Shown piece after piece: positions 1 through 7,890 of a DNA stretch of 12,245 nt. The translations under genes and the position numbers were made by a program. The stretch is from contig CAYWGR010000172.1 of the NCBI GenBank assembly GCA_964458015.1, forward strand, positions 1 through 12,245, given 5' to 3'. The notes below the pieces were generated by a model. It made no database searches and had not been told where the DNA came from. It saw nothing but the letters and a program-made list of their open reading frames with translations. The DNA comes from CAYWGR01 sp964458015. GTDB lineage: Bacteria > Planctomycetota > Planctomycetia > Pirellulales > Thermoguttaceae. The stretch's first letter is position 1. Each line of letters opens with the position of its first letter.

Positions 1-737
1 TCATGGAGCCAGCCAATCGCACCGTGTCCGGCAAACACCCGGCAAATGGGCGGACGCGCGGCGACTAAAGCGCGTATACGGCCAAAAATATCGCCTGCCT
101 CTTCTTTGATGTAACCAAAGTACGGAGACTCTTTCACCAGTTCGATGAGAAGCTTAACCGAAGGAATCGGCCCTTTGTAGGCGACACCTCCGGTGGTTTG
201 AAAGAACACCGGACGTTTCGCGACGGATGCCAATGCTCGCCAATACTGGCGTAGATCATCTTCCGTCTTACCTTCGTCGGGCGGCCGCGAAATGAGTGCC
301 GTCGGCGCCAGTTTTTCGGCATGCTTTGCGAAGAGCAGCATTTCCGCTGTGTTTTTGCCCTGCACGCCGAGGCACAGCGCTGAGTGAAAACCGCGAGCTG
401 TCTTTGCCAACACCTCCATCCCTTGCAACTTTTCTTCCTTCGTCAACAGATCGACACTATCGGCAGACTGCGGCCAAATCATGCCGGAACATCCGCACCA
501 ATCGACGAAACGAGCTTCTTTGGCAAGCACTTCATAGTCCACTTCGCCCTTTTCCGTGAAAGGCGTCGACAAGATTAGGAAGGGGCCACGGATCTTCGGA
601 TCTGGGGGTGTCGTACTGGCGGGCGCACTTGGCATTGGTTCACCGCCTTGTAGAATTTGTCCAGCAACTAACCCCGATGCACCGGCCATAGCAGCCGCAA
701 GCAACTGTCGTCGGGTAATGTGATTCTCTAGCGACAT
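1..737 (-). CDS. Exported dihydrodipicolinate synthase/N-acetylneuraminate lyase-family protein, C-terminus beyond window edge
   Basis: Reading leftward from an ATG at 737, the frame stays open for 245 codons to the window edge, so this is a partial gene. A good Shine-Dalgarno (GGAG, 7 nt before ATG) fixes the start. Residues 8-26 look like a twin-arginine signal (TRRQLLAAA), implying folded export. Residues 50-245 follow the DapA-type TIM barrel: a first strand ending STPFTEKGEVDY (57-68), a helix with LTKEEK (98-103), and YIKEEAGD (209-216), where K211 sits at the Schiff-base lysine position. Two features are atypical: the usual GTTGE loop is WPQSADS (88-94), and the Tyr of the YNxP strand is missing (VFFQTTGG, 177-184). 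True lysine biosynthesis is therefore unlikely; an aldolase or lyase on a sugar-acid-like substrate is more plausible, but the substrate is unknown. The family call is firm, the function is not. Confidence 0.85.
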   Translation of the reverse strand, partial: MSLENHITRRQLLAAAMAGASGLVAGQILQGGEPMPSAPASTTPPDPKIRGPFLILSTPFTEKGEVDYEVLAKEARFVDWCGCSGMIWPQSADSVDLLTKEEKLQGMEVLAKTARGFHSALCLGVQGKNTAEMLLFAKHAEKLAPTALISRPPDEGKTEDDLRQYWRALASVAKRPVFFQTTGGVAYKGPIPSVKLLIELVKESPYFGYIKEEAGDIFGRIRALVAARPPICRVFAGHGAIGWLH

Positions 738-784
738 GATGTTTCTCCGAGGAAAAAATAAGGGCCTATCCCAAAACATAATAT

Positions 785-859
785 GTCATTCTGAGCGTAG
801 CGAAGAATCTGGCGGTTTATTGTGGCAAAACGGAGATCCTTTGCTACGCTCAGGATGAC
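785..859. repeat. Imperfect inverted repeat, REP/MITE-like
   Basis: The arms are 785-810 (beginning GTCATTCTGAGCGTAGCG) and 834-859 (ending GCTACGCTCAGGATGAC). They match at 23 of 26 positions when folded, with a 23-nt loop. On the minus strand the element would be transcribed after the oxidoreductase gene and before the dihydrodipicolinate-synthase-like gene, so it could stabilise or end an mRNA. No U-run follows, so it is not a standard intrinsic terminator. I recall near-identical CATTCTGAGCG-type units as dispersed repeats in many bacterial genomes; only one copy lies in this window, so dispersal cannot be shown here. Confidence 0.7.
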
Positions 860-992
860 GGATTTGGAAGCCCTATTGTGTCCTAGGTAGCCAATGAACC
901 GAAGCCGACCATCGGGAGGCTGAAATTCGACAAAAACCGTTGCCTAATGGATCATTTTCAACCTAGACATCAATAGATATCAAATTCTTATT

Positions 993-2438
993 CTACACTT
1001 GTTTCGGCACGCCGAAGGGGGCGCGGTAGGATTGGCTGAGCATTTGGTTTGCCTCGGGGGCTCCGATAAATTTTTCGGCCTTGGCGTCAAATTGTAGTGT
1101 GCGGCCAAGGCGATACGTGGTGCTGGTCAAATCGAGCCGGGCGGCGTCAGCAAGGTGTCGCTTCATGTCTTCAAATGAATCGTGAAAGGTCTTGTCGCCG
1201 GCGAACGTCTTTGCTTCTTTGTTGAATGCGACGTCTTCGCCAAGGCGATAGGAGATATTGCCGAGATGGACCAGCGTCACGGAACGATGCCCTTCGAGAA
1301 TTTCAGCGGCTAGATTTTCGCGTTTCCGGCTGCGGACGCAGTCGATGAAGTTCCGCATGTGTCGCGGGCCTTGTTCAGGAGGTCCAGGCGGCGGAAAATC
1401 ACGGATCGGCACGCCTTCACTTTTGCCTTTAGGAAAGAAACGGCCGTCGCGGACCACGCCCTCGTCGGTGTGGAATTCGTTAGTCACCTTCCGTTGCTTG
1501 TCGCCGACCAGGCCGCGAATTTCAAAAAACACTTTGGTCTCGCCGCAATCGATCATGGTCAATTGCGTGTTGGGCGTTGCGCCCTGGTCCTTGTAGCCGA
1601 AGCGGCCGCCGAGACTCAAAACGCTCTTCGACACGGCGCCGTCGGGCAATGCCCAGCGACAAATGTCGAGTTGGTGCGAACCCTGATTTCCGTACTCGCC
1701 GTCGCCAAAGTCCCATGACCAATGCCAATGGTAGTGTACGAGATTCGTGCGGAACGGCTGCACGGGCGCCGGCCCGAGCCAGAGGTTATAATCCAAGCCG
1801 CGGGGAGGCTCTTGTGGATTTTTGTTGCCGATACTGAGCCTTGGCTGGTAGGTGTACGTGTAAGCGATCTGTAACTTGCCGTATTTGCCGCGGCGCACGT
1901 CGTTGACCAACTGAATCCACTGCGGATCGGACCGGCGTTGCGTGCAGTGCTGAACGATGCGGTCGTACTTGCGCGCCGCTTCAACGAGTTTGCGGCCTTC
2001 CGCAAGGGTGTGGCTGCAAGGTTTCTCCACCAACACATCCTTACCTGCCTGACAAGCCATGATGGCCATCGGCGCGTGCCAGTGGTTGGGCGTGACGATG
2101 GCAATGGCATCAAGGTTTTTGTCGTCCAGCGCATGGCGGAAGTCCTGCACGCATTGGGGCGTGTTGCCCGCTACGTCTTTCGTCATTTTACTTCTGGACG
2201 CAAACAGCCGGCTGTCGGGATCAATGAGGTAGGCAACCTCTACGTCCTTCATTCCGCCGAATCCCGCTATATGGCTTTGTCCGCGTCCATGGATTCCCGC
2301 GATGGCGATGCGGACCCGGTCGTTGGCCGGCGTCGCCCGGACGGACCGTGAATTAGAGAGAATCGTCAAGCCCGCGGCTAGGCCTAATCCCATACGTTGC
2401 GTCTTCCGCAAAAAATCTCGACGATTCAAAGTATTCAT
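993..2438 (-). CDS. Tat-exported Gfo/Idh/MocA family oxidoreductase
   Basis: A 481-residue predicted NAD(P)-dependent sugar or polyol oxidoreductase. Residues 5-30 are a twin-arginine signal (NRRDFLRKT followed by a hydrophobic stretch). The Rossmann fold begins at 43 with IAIAGIHGRG (44-53). The family fingerprint NHWHAPMAIMACQAGKDVLVE and the EKP triad (138-140) place the cofactor and substrate site. GNQGSHQLDICRW (250-262) carries the likely catalytic His255 and Asp258, inside the C-terminal alpha/beta domain with WLGPAP (220-225). Length and signal match the large planctomycete family of exported Gfo/Idh/MocA enzymes. An AAGGGA-like Shine-Dalgarno lies about 10 nt upstream of the ATG. The gene lies 93 nt after the lipoprotein gene on the same strand, but its link to the surface cassette is uncertain. 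The substrate cannot be read from sequence. Confidence 0.93.
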   Translation of the reverse strand: MNTLNRRDFLRKTQRMGLGLAAGLTILSNSRSVRATPANDRVRIAIAGIHGRGQSHIAGFGGMKDVEVAYLIDPDSRLFASRSKMTKDVAGNTPQCVQDFRHALDDKNLDAIAIVTPNHWHAPMAIMACQAGKDVLVEKPCSHTLAEGRKLVEAARKYDRIVQHCTQRRSDPQWIQLVNDVRRGKYGKLQIAYTYTYQPRLSIGNKNPQEPPRGLDYNLWLGPAPVQPFRTNLVHYHWHWSWDFGDGEYGNQGSHQLDICRWALPDGAVSKSVLSLGGRFGYKDQGATPNTQLTMIDCGETKVFFEIRGLVGDKQRKVTNEFHTDEGVVRDGRFFPKGKSEGVPIRDFPPPGPPEQGPRHMRNFIDCVRSRKRENLAAEILEGHRSVTLVHLGNISYRLGEDVAFNKEAKTFAGDKTFHDSFEDMKRHLADAARLDLTSTTYRLGRTLQFDAKAEKFIGAPEANQMLSQSYRAPFGVPKQV

Positions 2439-2531
2439 GGATAGTTTGTCCCTTCAAAAAAATAGGGGAAAGACCAAAGAGGCGGGTGAATTATCAACTG
2501 GTCAGGTTTAACACAAGCGGTTCATTGACTT

Positions 2532-2966
2532 CTACTTCTTCCTGGTCAAGCAAAATTCAAATCGATTGGGTCCTTCACTTGTTATTGTCACATTAAGTGT
2601 GCCGTCTTCCTTAAACGGGATCGGGGCCGTGACTTCGACCGGTTTTTGCGTTTCCAGATCGATAACCGTTCGACCGGTTCCTTCCCATTTTTGGATGCTT
2701 ACGGCATAGTTGCCCGGCAACAGCCCCTTGTCGCCGGCAATGGTGAACCGGCCGTTGGCGTCGGTGGCCGCTCCGCTAGTGCTTCCCGTATGGCTGGGCG
2801 ACGGTTGGAAGTGAACCACGGCGTCGGCAACGGGCCGGCCGGCCAAGGTCACTATGCCGCTTAGGGCTTGTCGTTCGTTGCTGCGCTGGCAACCGGCGGC
2901 AACCGCAAAGCTGAGCATTGCCAAGGCAAGCAGCGCGAACTGTTTCCGATTTTCATCGTAAATCAT
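2532..2966 (-). CDS. Small lipoprotein with carboxypeptidase-regulatory-like (transthyretin-like) domain
   Basis: A 144-residue protein starting at the ATG at 2966 (MIYDENRKQF). The frame is open further upstream, but that extension overlaps the DUF1559 gene and would bury the signal peptide, so I reject it. Residues 7-26 form a lipoprotein signal with lipobox AAGC; Cys26 is the lipidated residue. Residues 36-92 look like a carboxypeptidase-regulatory-like Ig/transthyretin fold: SGIVTLAGRPVADAVVHF, then TDANGRFTI, then LLPGNYAVSIQK. The C-terminal part ends in a strand TLNVTITSE (123-131). Such small lipoproteins commonly follow DUF1559 genes in planctomycetes. Here the DUF1559 stop is 23 nt upstream on the same strand, which suggests one transcript. 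The ribosome site is weak (AGAG, 7 nt). The protein is probably anchored at the cell surface or in the periplasm; its role is unknown. Confidence 0.87.
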   Translation of the reverse strand: MIYDENRKQFALLALAMLSFAVAAGCQRSNERQALSGIVTLAGRPVADAVVHFQPSPSHTGSTSGAATDANGRFTIAGDKGLLPGNYAVSIQKWEGTGRTVIDLETQKPVEVTAPIPFKEDGTLNVTITSEGPNRFEFCLTRKK

Positions 2967-2989
2967 GTGGCATCTCTGGGATCGATCCT

Positions 2990-4000
2990 TTACCAATTGT
3001 CGCTGATACTTTCTCCGCCGTTCGGCGTACCGAGCGCCCGCCAAATGCTCGACGAGATGTTGTTGCTGAAGAACTGTATGCTGCCGTCGCATAGGCCGGC
3101 ATTTACGCCGCCGGGATGGCAGCTTCGCGCCGTATTGAGGATTTGACTGAAGTCTGACACGGAAGCCCTACAGGGGGCAATTGCGTCGGAGAGCAAGTCG
3201 GCGCCGCCGCACCGGTTGGGGCGCGTAAGGTCGGGTGTCGGATCGTTCGGCGTGTATTCCGTCATGAATACCGGACCTTCCACGTAGAGCCATACGCCGC
3301 GGAGACAACAGACGTCGCCGGGGATAAGCTCCGCGGTCATCAACGTGTGCGACAATCCGTCGTGAATGCCGTTGAATCCAAGGCTGTTGTTTCTGATGAA
3401 TACGCCGTCGATGTGCCCTGGACGTTCCAGGCCGGCGCTGTTGGAAACCGAGGGATTGCCCTCGCCGAAATTGCCGGCGTAAGACGCACGGGAAAGTCCG
3501 GCCGGCGGCATCCACGATCCGACGGCAGACCAGTTCGTTCTGACGGTGGCGTCGGACGGACATTGGAATACCGTGTATTGCGTAGTCAGCATGGGCAATT
3601 GCTGCGTCGTATAACCGTTGCCTGGATAAATGTTCCAATCGATCAACTGGCCAATCGCCGATTGCTCGATATAAGGAAATAGGCGCGTCATCCACGCCAA
3701 CTGGCCGCCGCCTGCCATGCTAGTGCCCTTCGGGCTACCCACGCCATAGCCCGGCGGAAGGCGATTACATTGCTCGTGGTAGAGATGCAACGCCATGCCG
3801 ATTTGTTTTAGGTTGTTCGAGCATTGCAATCGCCTCGCCGCCTCGCGGGCTGCCTGCACCGCCGGAAGCAACAGGCTGATCAAAATGCCGATGATCGTGA
3901 TGACCACAAGCAATTCCACGAGGGTAAACCCATGTTGGGGCCTGCAAAAGCTAAATCCATATCTCGGATATCGGTTGGTGGAAGATGGATTTACGAGCAT
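2990..4000 (-). CDS. DUF1559 prepilin-like protein (H-X9-DG family)
   Basis: A 336-residue complete member of the planctomycete DUF1559 family. A type IV prepilin N-terminus is clear: the cut would fall after Gly24 (QHG/FTLVELLVVI), with Glu29 at the conserved +5 position and a hydrophobic helix over about 25-47, followed by PAVQAAREAARRLQCSNNLK. The C-terminal family signature H-X9-DG is exact: His295, nine residues, then Asp305-Gly306. Prepilin peptidase processing and export through a type II/IV pilus-like machine are expected from the family; the function of DUF1559 proteins is not established. The start ATG at 4000 has a GGG-containing site about 8-10 nt upstream. It lies between the PEP-CTERM gene (96-nt gap) and the lipoprotein gene (23-nt gap), all on the same strand. 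Confidence 0.93.
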   Translation of the reverse strand: MLVNPSSTNRYPRYGFSFCRPQHGFTLVELLVVITIIGILISLLLPAVQAAREAARRLQCSNNLKQIGMALHLYHEQCNRLPPGYGVGSPKGTSMAGGGQLAWMTRLFPYIEQSAIGQLIDWNIYPGNGYTTQQLPMLTTQYTVFQCPSDATVRTNWSAVGSWMPPAGLSRASYAGNFGEGNPSVSNSAGLERPGHIDGVFIRNNSLGFNGIHDGLSHTLMTAELIPGDVCCLRGVWLYVEGPVFMTEYTPNDPTPDLTRPNRCGGADLLSDAIAPCRASVSDFSQILNTARSCHPGGVNAGLCDGSIQFFSNNISSSIWRALGTPNGGESISDNW

Positions 4001-4074
4001 AGCATTACCCTTGCATTAGATAAGATGGTTAGGAGTGGAGGATGGTATTGCAGCTCATTTTCCGCATCCGCCAT

Positions 4075-4082
4075 CCCCCCCC
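4075..4082. repeat. Eight-cytosine homopolymer in intergenic spacer
   Basis: A run of eight C (eight G on the coding strand) lies in the 96-bp spacer between the PEP-CTERM stop and the DUF1559 start. Part of a weak stem, GGATGG (4040-4045) against CCATCC (4071-4076), precedes it. Such tracts can slip in length, but its position in a spacer, not in a promoter box, makes phase variation unproven. Confidence 0.5.
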
Positions 4083-4096
4083 GAATTCCCTGCTAT

Positions 4097-4993
4097 CTAT
4101 CTCCGCTTGCGCCAAGCATAAGCCAGGAGACCGACCAATGCCGCGCTGGCAAGTGCCAGTGTGCCTGGTTCGGGAACATTGACTATCCGGTCAAGATTGG
4201 CTTGGAAGAATGTTTGGCCTTTTGCCCCGCTGTAAAAAGTAACCTCGTCGATGTCGCCAGTCGGCGGCTGTACCAGTGCTTGCGGGGTGCCGGTGGAATT
4301 CCAAGTCCCGCCAATTCCATATTGGGAACTGAACGAAAAAGTGCCGTCTACTATTCCAGAATATTTCGTGAGCGTCGTATCGCCAGCCGTAAGGTCCGCC
4401 ATATACAGGTCGATCGTCGTTTTTTTGCTGGTGGCATTATAGGACATAGAAGTCGCCATATAGACCCAGTTTCCTGATACTACTGTTTTGCCAGTCGCCC
4501 TCCCGGCATAATTCGAGCCGGCACATGCTTGCCAAATTCCATTTTCAACAAGCGAAAAATAGCTTCGAGCGGTACCGCCTCCAACATTGTTGCTGTAGGC
4601 CCCTATGACATATTGCATACTGGTGAGATCGGTGCCTGTTTTTCGATAAATTCCTTCGACACTTGCCCCGGATGCCGGCAGAGTGATTGCATTGCTCGTA
4701 TAAAGGCCCGAAGTAGTGGAATAGTTGGCCGAAAAGGCGCTGCTCGTGGAATCGAAACCTGCCACGCCCAGGGTGGGCGTATTCCATTTCGATAAATTGT
4801 TGCTACCCACTTTGGAACTAAGTCGTGCCGTATCCGTGCTTCCATCGAAGTCATATTGCAGAATGGTGTCGCCAAGTCCTTGGACGTAGTTGTGGTAGTC
4901 AAGCACCGTAGCGTAAGCCGACGGCACAATCGCGAAAATTGCGGACAAAGATACAGTCGCCAAAGCGGTAATCAACAAAGAGCGTTTCATCAT
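4097..4993 (-). CDS. PEP-CTERM sorting-domain protein with LamG-like domain
   Basis: A 298-residue secreted protein. I start it at the ATG at 4993 (MMKRSLLITA), or 4990 one codon later, because GGAG lies 5 or 8 nt upstream; the open frame to 5038 lacks such a site. A Sec signal peptide covers 1-28 (SAYA, cut before Thr29). Residues 40-265 have the strand pattern of a concanavalin A/LamG-like jelly roll: ILQYDFDGS near the start, NWVYMATSMSY in the middle, GDIDEVTFYSGAKG near the end. The tail 273-298 is a textbook PEP-CTERM signal: VPEPG, a hydrophobic helix, then WRKRR. Exosortase should cleave it and pass the protein to the outer surface, but no exosortase is encoded here. The gap to the FecR-LamG gene upstream is 53 nt. 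The LamG-like domain echoes the one in that neighbour, so both may bind a related glycan (inference). Confidence 0.9.
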   Translation of the reverse strand: MMKRSLLITALATVSLSAIFAIVPSAYATVLDYHNYVQGLGDTILQYDFDGSTDTARLSSKVGSNNLSKWNTPTLGVAGFDSTSSAFSANYSTTSGLYTSNAITLPASGASVEGIYRKTGTDLTSMQYVIGAYSNNVGGGTARSYFSLVENGIWQACAGSNYAGRATGKTVVSGNWVYMATSMSYNATSKKTTIDLYMADLTAGDTTLTKYSGIVDGTFSFSSQYGIGGTWNSTGTPQALVQPPTGDIDEVTFYSGAKGQTFFQANLDRIVNVPEPGTLALASAALVGLLAYAWRKRR

Positions 4994-5046
4994 TGCGTCT
5001 CCAATAAAAAGGGGAAAATGGTAAAAGAGAAAAGACACCCAACACG

Positions 5047-6846
5047 CTAATTTGCCTTGTGTTCCTTTTGCGAACTCTCGCTTCCGTGCCCCATCTTTTG
5101 GCCTTGGAATAACTGCTGAATCTGGCCGACAGATAGTGCGTGATTGAAAACGGCCAACTCGTCAATCTTGCCTTGCCAAAATCCGACCTTCCCGGCTATC
5201 CCAGCAATTTCTTCACATCCGATCGACAGCCATTTAACCGGCGGATCGCGGAGAACTCCGCGGCATGGACACGAAGCCACTTCGACGCCATTGCGGTAGA
5301 GATGCATTACATCGCCGTCAAAAACTTGAGCCACGTGCTGCCACGTGCCCAAGGGGAATGCCGACTCCCATGTCTTTCCCTCTATCGCTATTGCCGCAAG
5401 CCCGTTCCTGTCGCTTCCCCGCCCGGCAAAATTGCCATTGGAAGGATACGAATAATACAACACGAACTGCCCTTCGTTCCGATGTGATGCGTTCAAAATC
5501 CAATTGGCCGCAATGATGGATGGATCGGAACGTCCCAATGCCAGTACCCAAGCCGCAATGGTCAGCCGGCCGTCAGTAGCCTTGGGATAATCTTCTACGA
5601 TGGCGTAATCGCCGACCATTGGGCCCCGGAGACGAAGCGATTGGCCAAAACGTCCCTCCGCATAGGGAGTGGTGTCTACATAGCCGTCGGCGAAATGGAT
5701 CGTGCCGTGATGCCCACCAGGCGCGGAATCGTGAAGGACTTTCGGATCGCCGTCTTTCGGCATCTCCATGCGATAATAGACCGCCGGCTGCATCGAAAGC
5801 ACCAAGGCGCCATAGGCGTCGCTTCGAGTTTTCGCCGTCTCCTGCAATGGCATCGTGCGAGCGAACCGAGTAACGTCCGCCGGCAGGTGACGGAGGATGA
5901 CCGGCCGGCTTTCGACGAGTTTCGCATAAGCTGATTCGTTTTCATGCAGGACGATTTCAGAGTCCTGTAATTTGCCATCCGAAGTTGCGGCCGTCATTTT
6001 CACGGTGCCGCGGAAGACCTGCAGGGTCGTTGTTTCCGTTTGATCCACTTCGACGCCGAACTCAGTACCCAGGTCGGTGATCCTGGCGTTTGGAGTGCGG
6101 ATCGAGAAGCCTTGGGCGGTCTTGTTTTCCACCTTGCCCGTCAGCTTGCCGACAGAGAGAAATCCACCGTTTTTGGATTCTACCTCATAGGTTCCCGGCC
6201 CCTGTAGGATGACTTTTGCCCCTGTGTTGTATGTGATTTCCATGAGGCCCGACGCCATGGTATATTTTCGGCCAAGGATAACAATGTTGTTGATTTCCGT
6301 GGAGGTGCGGAGGTCTGCCCAATGCACATCAGCGATGCCTGTTATTTTGCCGACTACTTCAAGAGCTGGACTGACGGCCGATGGCGCTCGCGGCGGGGAA
6401 TTGCAAGCAACTTTTTCCGGATTTTGCACATAGACCAGCGATGCAATCCATAATCCAAATCCCATCAACACGGATGCAATAAGCAACGAGAACGGCAATT
6501 CGTGTGAGAAAAAGCCCACGGCCCCATGGAACGTGGAAGAGAACAGACCCGTAGGCAACGTGACGGGAAGCGGAGGCAATGCCATCCGACAATCTTCTTC
6601 ATTTGATTCTTGAATAGCTCGTTTGCCATCGATTTGCAGATAAACAGCTTGAGCTGCCCGCTCCGCTCGCAATTCCAGCATTAGGGTGCTATGCAGCCGG
6701 CAATAATCCAGATACCAGTCTCGAACTTCCGGATCATCCTGGACGATGGAATTCAAGTCGGTGAAGTCTTTTGAAGAAGCGATGTCATCGCAGACCATCC
6801 CCACGAGTTCAAACATACGATCAAGTTCGACCGCACAATCACTCAT
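5047..6846 (-). CDS. FecR-domain and LamG-domain single-pass membrane protein, probable anti-sigma/sensor partner
   Basis: A 599-residue protein starting at the ATG at 6846. AAGGA lies 8 nt upstream, and the start overlaps the sigma-factor stop by 8 nt; the longer open frame to 6921 lies wholly inside the sigma gene and is rejected. Order of parts: a charged, helical cytoplasmic N-terminus (1-90) with spaced hydrophobic residues; a juxtamembrane FFSxELPFS motif; one transmembrane helix (about 118-140); a FecR domain (about 195-290) with SGLMEITY, GAKVILQGPGTYEV and RTPNARITDLGTEFGVEV (250-267); a LamG domain (about 347-582) with VYYRMEMP, GTWQHVAQVFDG, LYRNGVEV and GKIDELAVF. Expected topology is N-in, FecR and LamG outside. 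By analogy with FecR proteins it should hold and release the sigma factor encoded upstream. No zinc-finger anti-sigma motif is visible, so that role is inferred from gene coupling. Confidence 0.9.
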   Translation of the reverse strand: MSDCAVELDRMFELVGMVCDDIASSKDFTDLNSIVQDDPEVRDWYLDYCRLHSTLMLELRAERAAQAVYLQIDGKRAIQESNEEDCRMALPPLPVTLPTGLFSSTFHGAVGFFSHELPFSLLIASVLMGFGLWIASLVYVQNPEKVACNSPPRAPSAVSPALEVVGKITGIADVHWADLRTSTEINNIVILGRKYTMASGLMEITYNTGAKVILQGPGTYEVESKNGGFLSVGKLTGKVENKTAQGFSIRTPNARITDLGTEFGVEVDQTETTTLQVFRGTVKMTAATSDGKLQDSEIVLHENESAYAKLVESRPVILRHLPADVTRFARTMPLQETAKTRSDAYGALVLSMQPAVYYRMEMPKDGDPKVLHDSAPGGHHGTIHFADGYVDTTPYAEGRFGQSLRLRGPMVGDYAIVEDYPKATDGRLTIAAWVLALGRSDPSIIAANWILNASHRNEGQFVLYYSYPSNGNFAGRGSDRNGLAAIAIEGKTWESAFPLGTWQHVAQVFDGDVMHLYRNGVEVASCPCRGVLRDPPVKWLSIGCEEIAGIAGKVGFWQGKIDELAVFNHALSVGQIQQLFQGQKMGHGSESSQKEHKAN

Positions 6847-7387
6847 GAGCATGTTCCTTCGATGAATGATCCTGTTTTGCCATCTCCGTTCGGATGCATT
6901 CGAGCAACCAGCGGCGAACACGATTGAGCGACCGACTTACGCTTTGCTGAAGCCGCTGCATTCGGACGGCGATATCGACCGTGCTTAGCTCTTCAACGTA
7001 ACGCATCTGAAGTAATTCGTTGTCGGCAACGGCAAGTTTCTCACGGCAATGACGCAAGGCGGTCAGATATGCTTCCACGCCATCATCACGGGGCTTGTCA
7101 GCACCTTTTATGAGAATGTCCAGCAATTCTCCCGTAACATAGGCTGGCGACCTCTTGGCGGACACGAAATTGCCGATTTTGTATTTTGCCACCTGACGTG
7201 CCCAGGCGAAAAAATTCGTGTCTGGCTGAAACAATTCAAACTTGCTCCAGAGAACTAAACAAACGGATTGAAAGAGGTCATCGGCATCTTCCCAATTCCT
7301 TACAACCGCATAGATATAGCCGTAGAGTTCACTCTGATGACGTGATATCAACTCGGTAAACAGGTTGTGACGTTCTTGCTCGTTCAT
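6839..7387 (-). CDS. ECF RNA polymerase sigma factor, Rhodopirellula/Verrucomicrobium family
   Basis: A 182-residue extracytoplasmic-function sigma factor. Region 2 spans about 10-78: LYGYIYAVVRNWEDADDLFQ, VLWSKF, then FFAWARQVAKYK, the core-binding and -10-recognition part. Region 4 spans about 105-165 with a helix-turn-helix near 133-160 (ELSTVDIAVRMQRLQQSVSR) for -35 recognition. The pattern fits the family named Sig-70_gvs1, common in planctomycetes and verrucomicrobia. I place the start at the ATG at 7387; a GTG in frame at 7453 would add 22 residues without homology. Neither has a strong Shine-Dalgarno. The gene overlaps the FecR-LamG gene, the usual arrangement for sigma/anti-sigma pairs. 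It faces a second, diverged ECF gene across 768 bp. Region 4 has a basic tail, and the last codons (KEHAHE) carry the neighbour's ribosome site. Confidence 0.9.
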   Translation of the reverse strand: MNEQERHNLFTELISRHQSELYGYIYAVVRNWEDADDLFQSVCLVLWSKFELFQPDTNFFAWARQVAKYKIGNFVSAKRSPAYVTGELLDILIKGADKPRDDGVEAYLTALRHCREKLAVADNELLQMRYVEELSTVDIAVRMQRLQQSVSRSLNRVRRWLLECIRTEMAKQDHSSKEHAHE

Positions 7388-7890
7388 AAACCGATGTCGA
7401 ATCCCCGGGGAGACAGGAGGATCACTTTCAATGCAATAGCGGCGATTATTCACTCATAGATTTGGGTGCCGATCGAAGTACAACCCAAAAAATCTTCGAA
7501 ATCGCCAAAATTGTTTGACGTTAAGGCGTATCCCATTTCAATCAAGAGACTTATGACGCTAATTTTCACATTCTCTTTATGCTAACCACGCGACGATGGC
7601 CATGTCCAATTTCTCGGGTGACATTGATGGCTGATCAAACCATAAATCACCGTAAATTGCTGACAGCCAATGGGTTGCACGATTTCGCTCCAGATTATTT
7701 CACGACGACGATCCCAGCGGAACTTTGCGCGTTTTATTTGCTCGGTTCTGGGCCGCCGTACTTTGACGTTCGGGGGAAAGACACGGAAGAGAAATGCGCG
7801 GAGCTGTAATAGAGCCTTCTGTATCGGCGGCGGCCAATAGCAACTGAGCAAGAATCACATAACCCATTGGCCTCCATTGGTTTATGGCGA

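Noticed and set aside
1258..1718. Open frames on the plus strand across the oxidoreductase gene
   Set aside because: They lie opposite a gene with clear family motifs, encode arginine-rich sequence with no recognisable domain, and lack ribosome sites.
2979..2988. Perfect palindrome GGATCGATCC
   Set aside because: Ten bases, in a short gene gap, with no partner site or family of sites; expected by chance at about this rate.
2967..3092. Upstream extension of the lipoprotein reading frame
   Set aside because: It overlaps the end of the DUF1559 gene and would place 42 charged residues before a clean lipoprotein signal.
6847..6921. Upstream extension of the minus-strand FecR-LamG frame, with an apparent AAGC motif
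   Set aside because: It lies wholly inside the sigma gene in another frame; the start at 6846 has an ideal ribosome site and matches the paralogue's arrangement.
7461..7489. TTTGGGT / ACCCAAA stem in the leader of the minus-strand sigma gene
   Set aside because: Only seven pairs around a 15-nt loop, and the T-run lies on the wrong side for a terminator on the transcribed strand.
7579..7851. Short open frames on both strands in the sigma-gene divide
   Set aside because: No recognisable family, no good ribosome site, and frames overlap each other on both strands; they look like chance.
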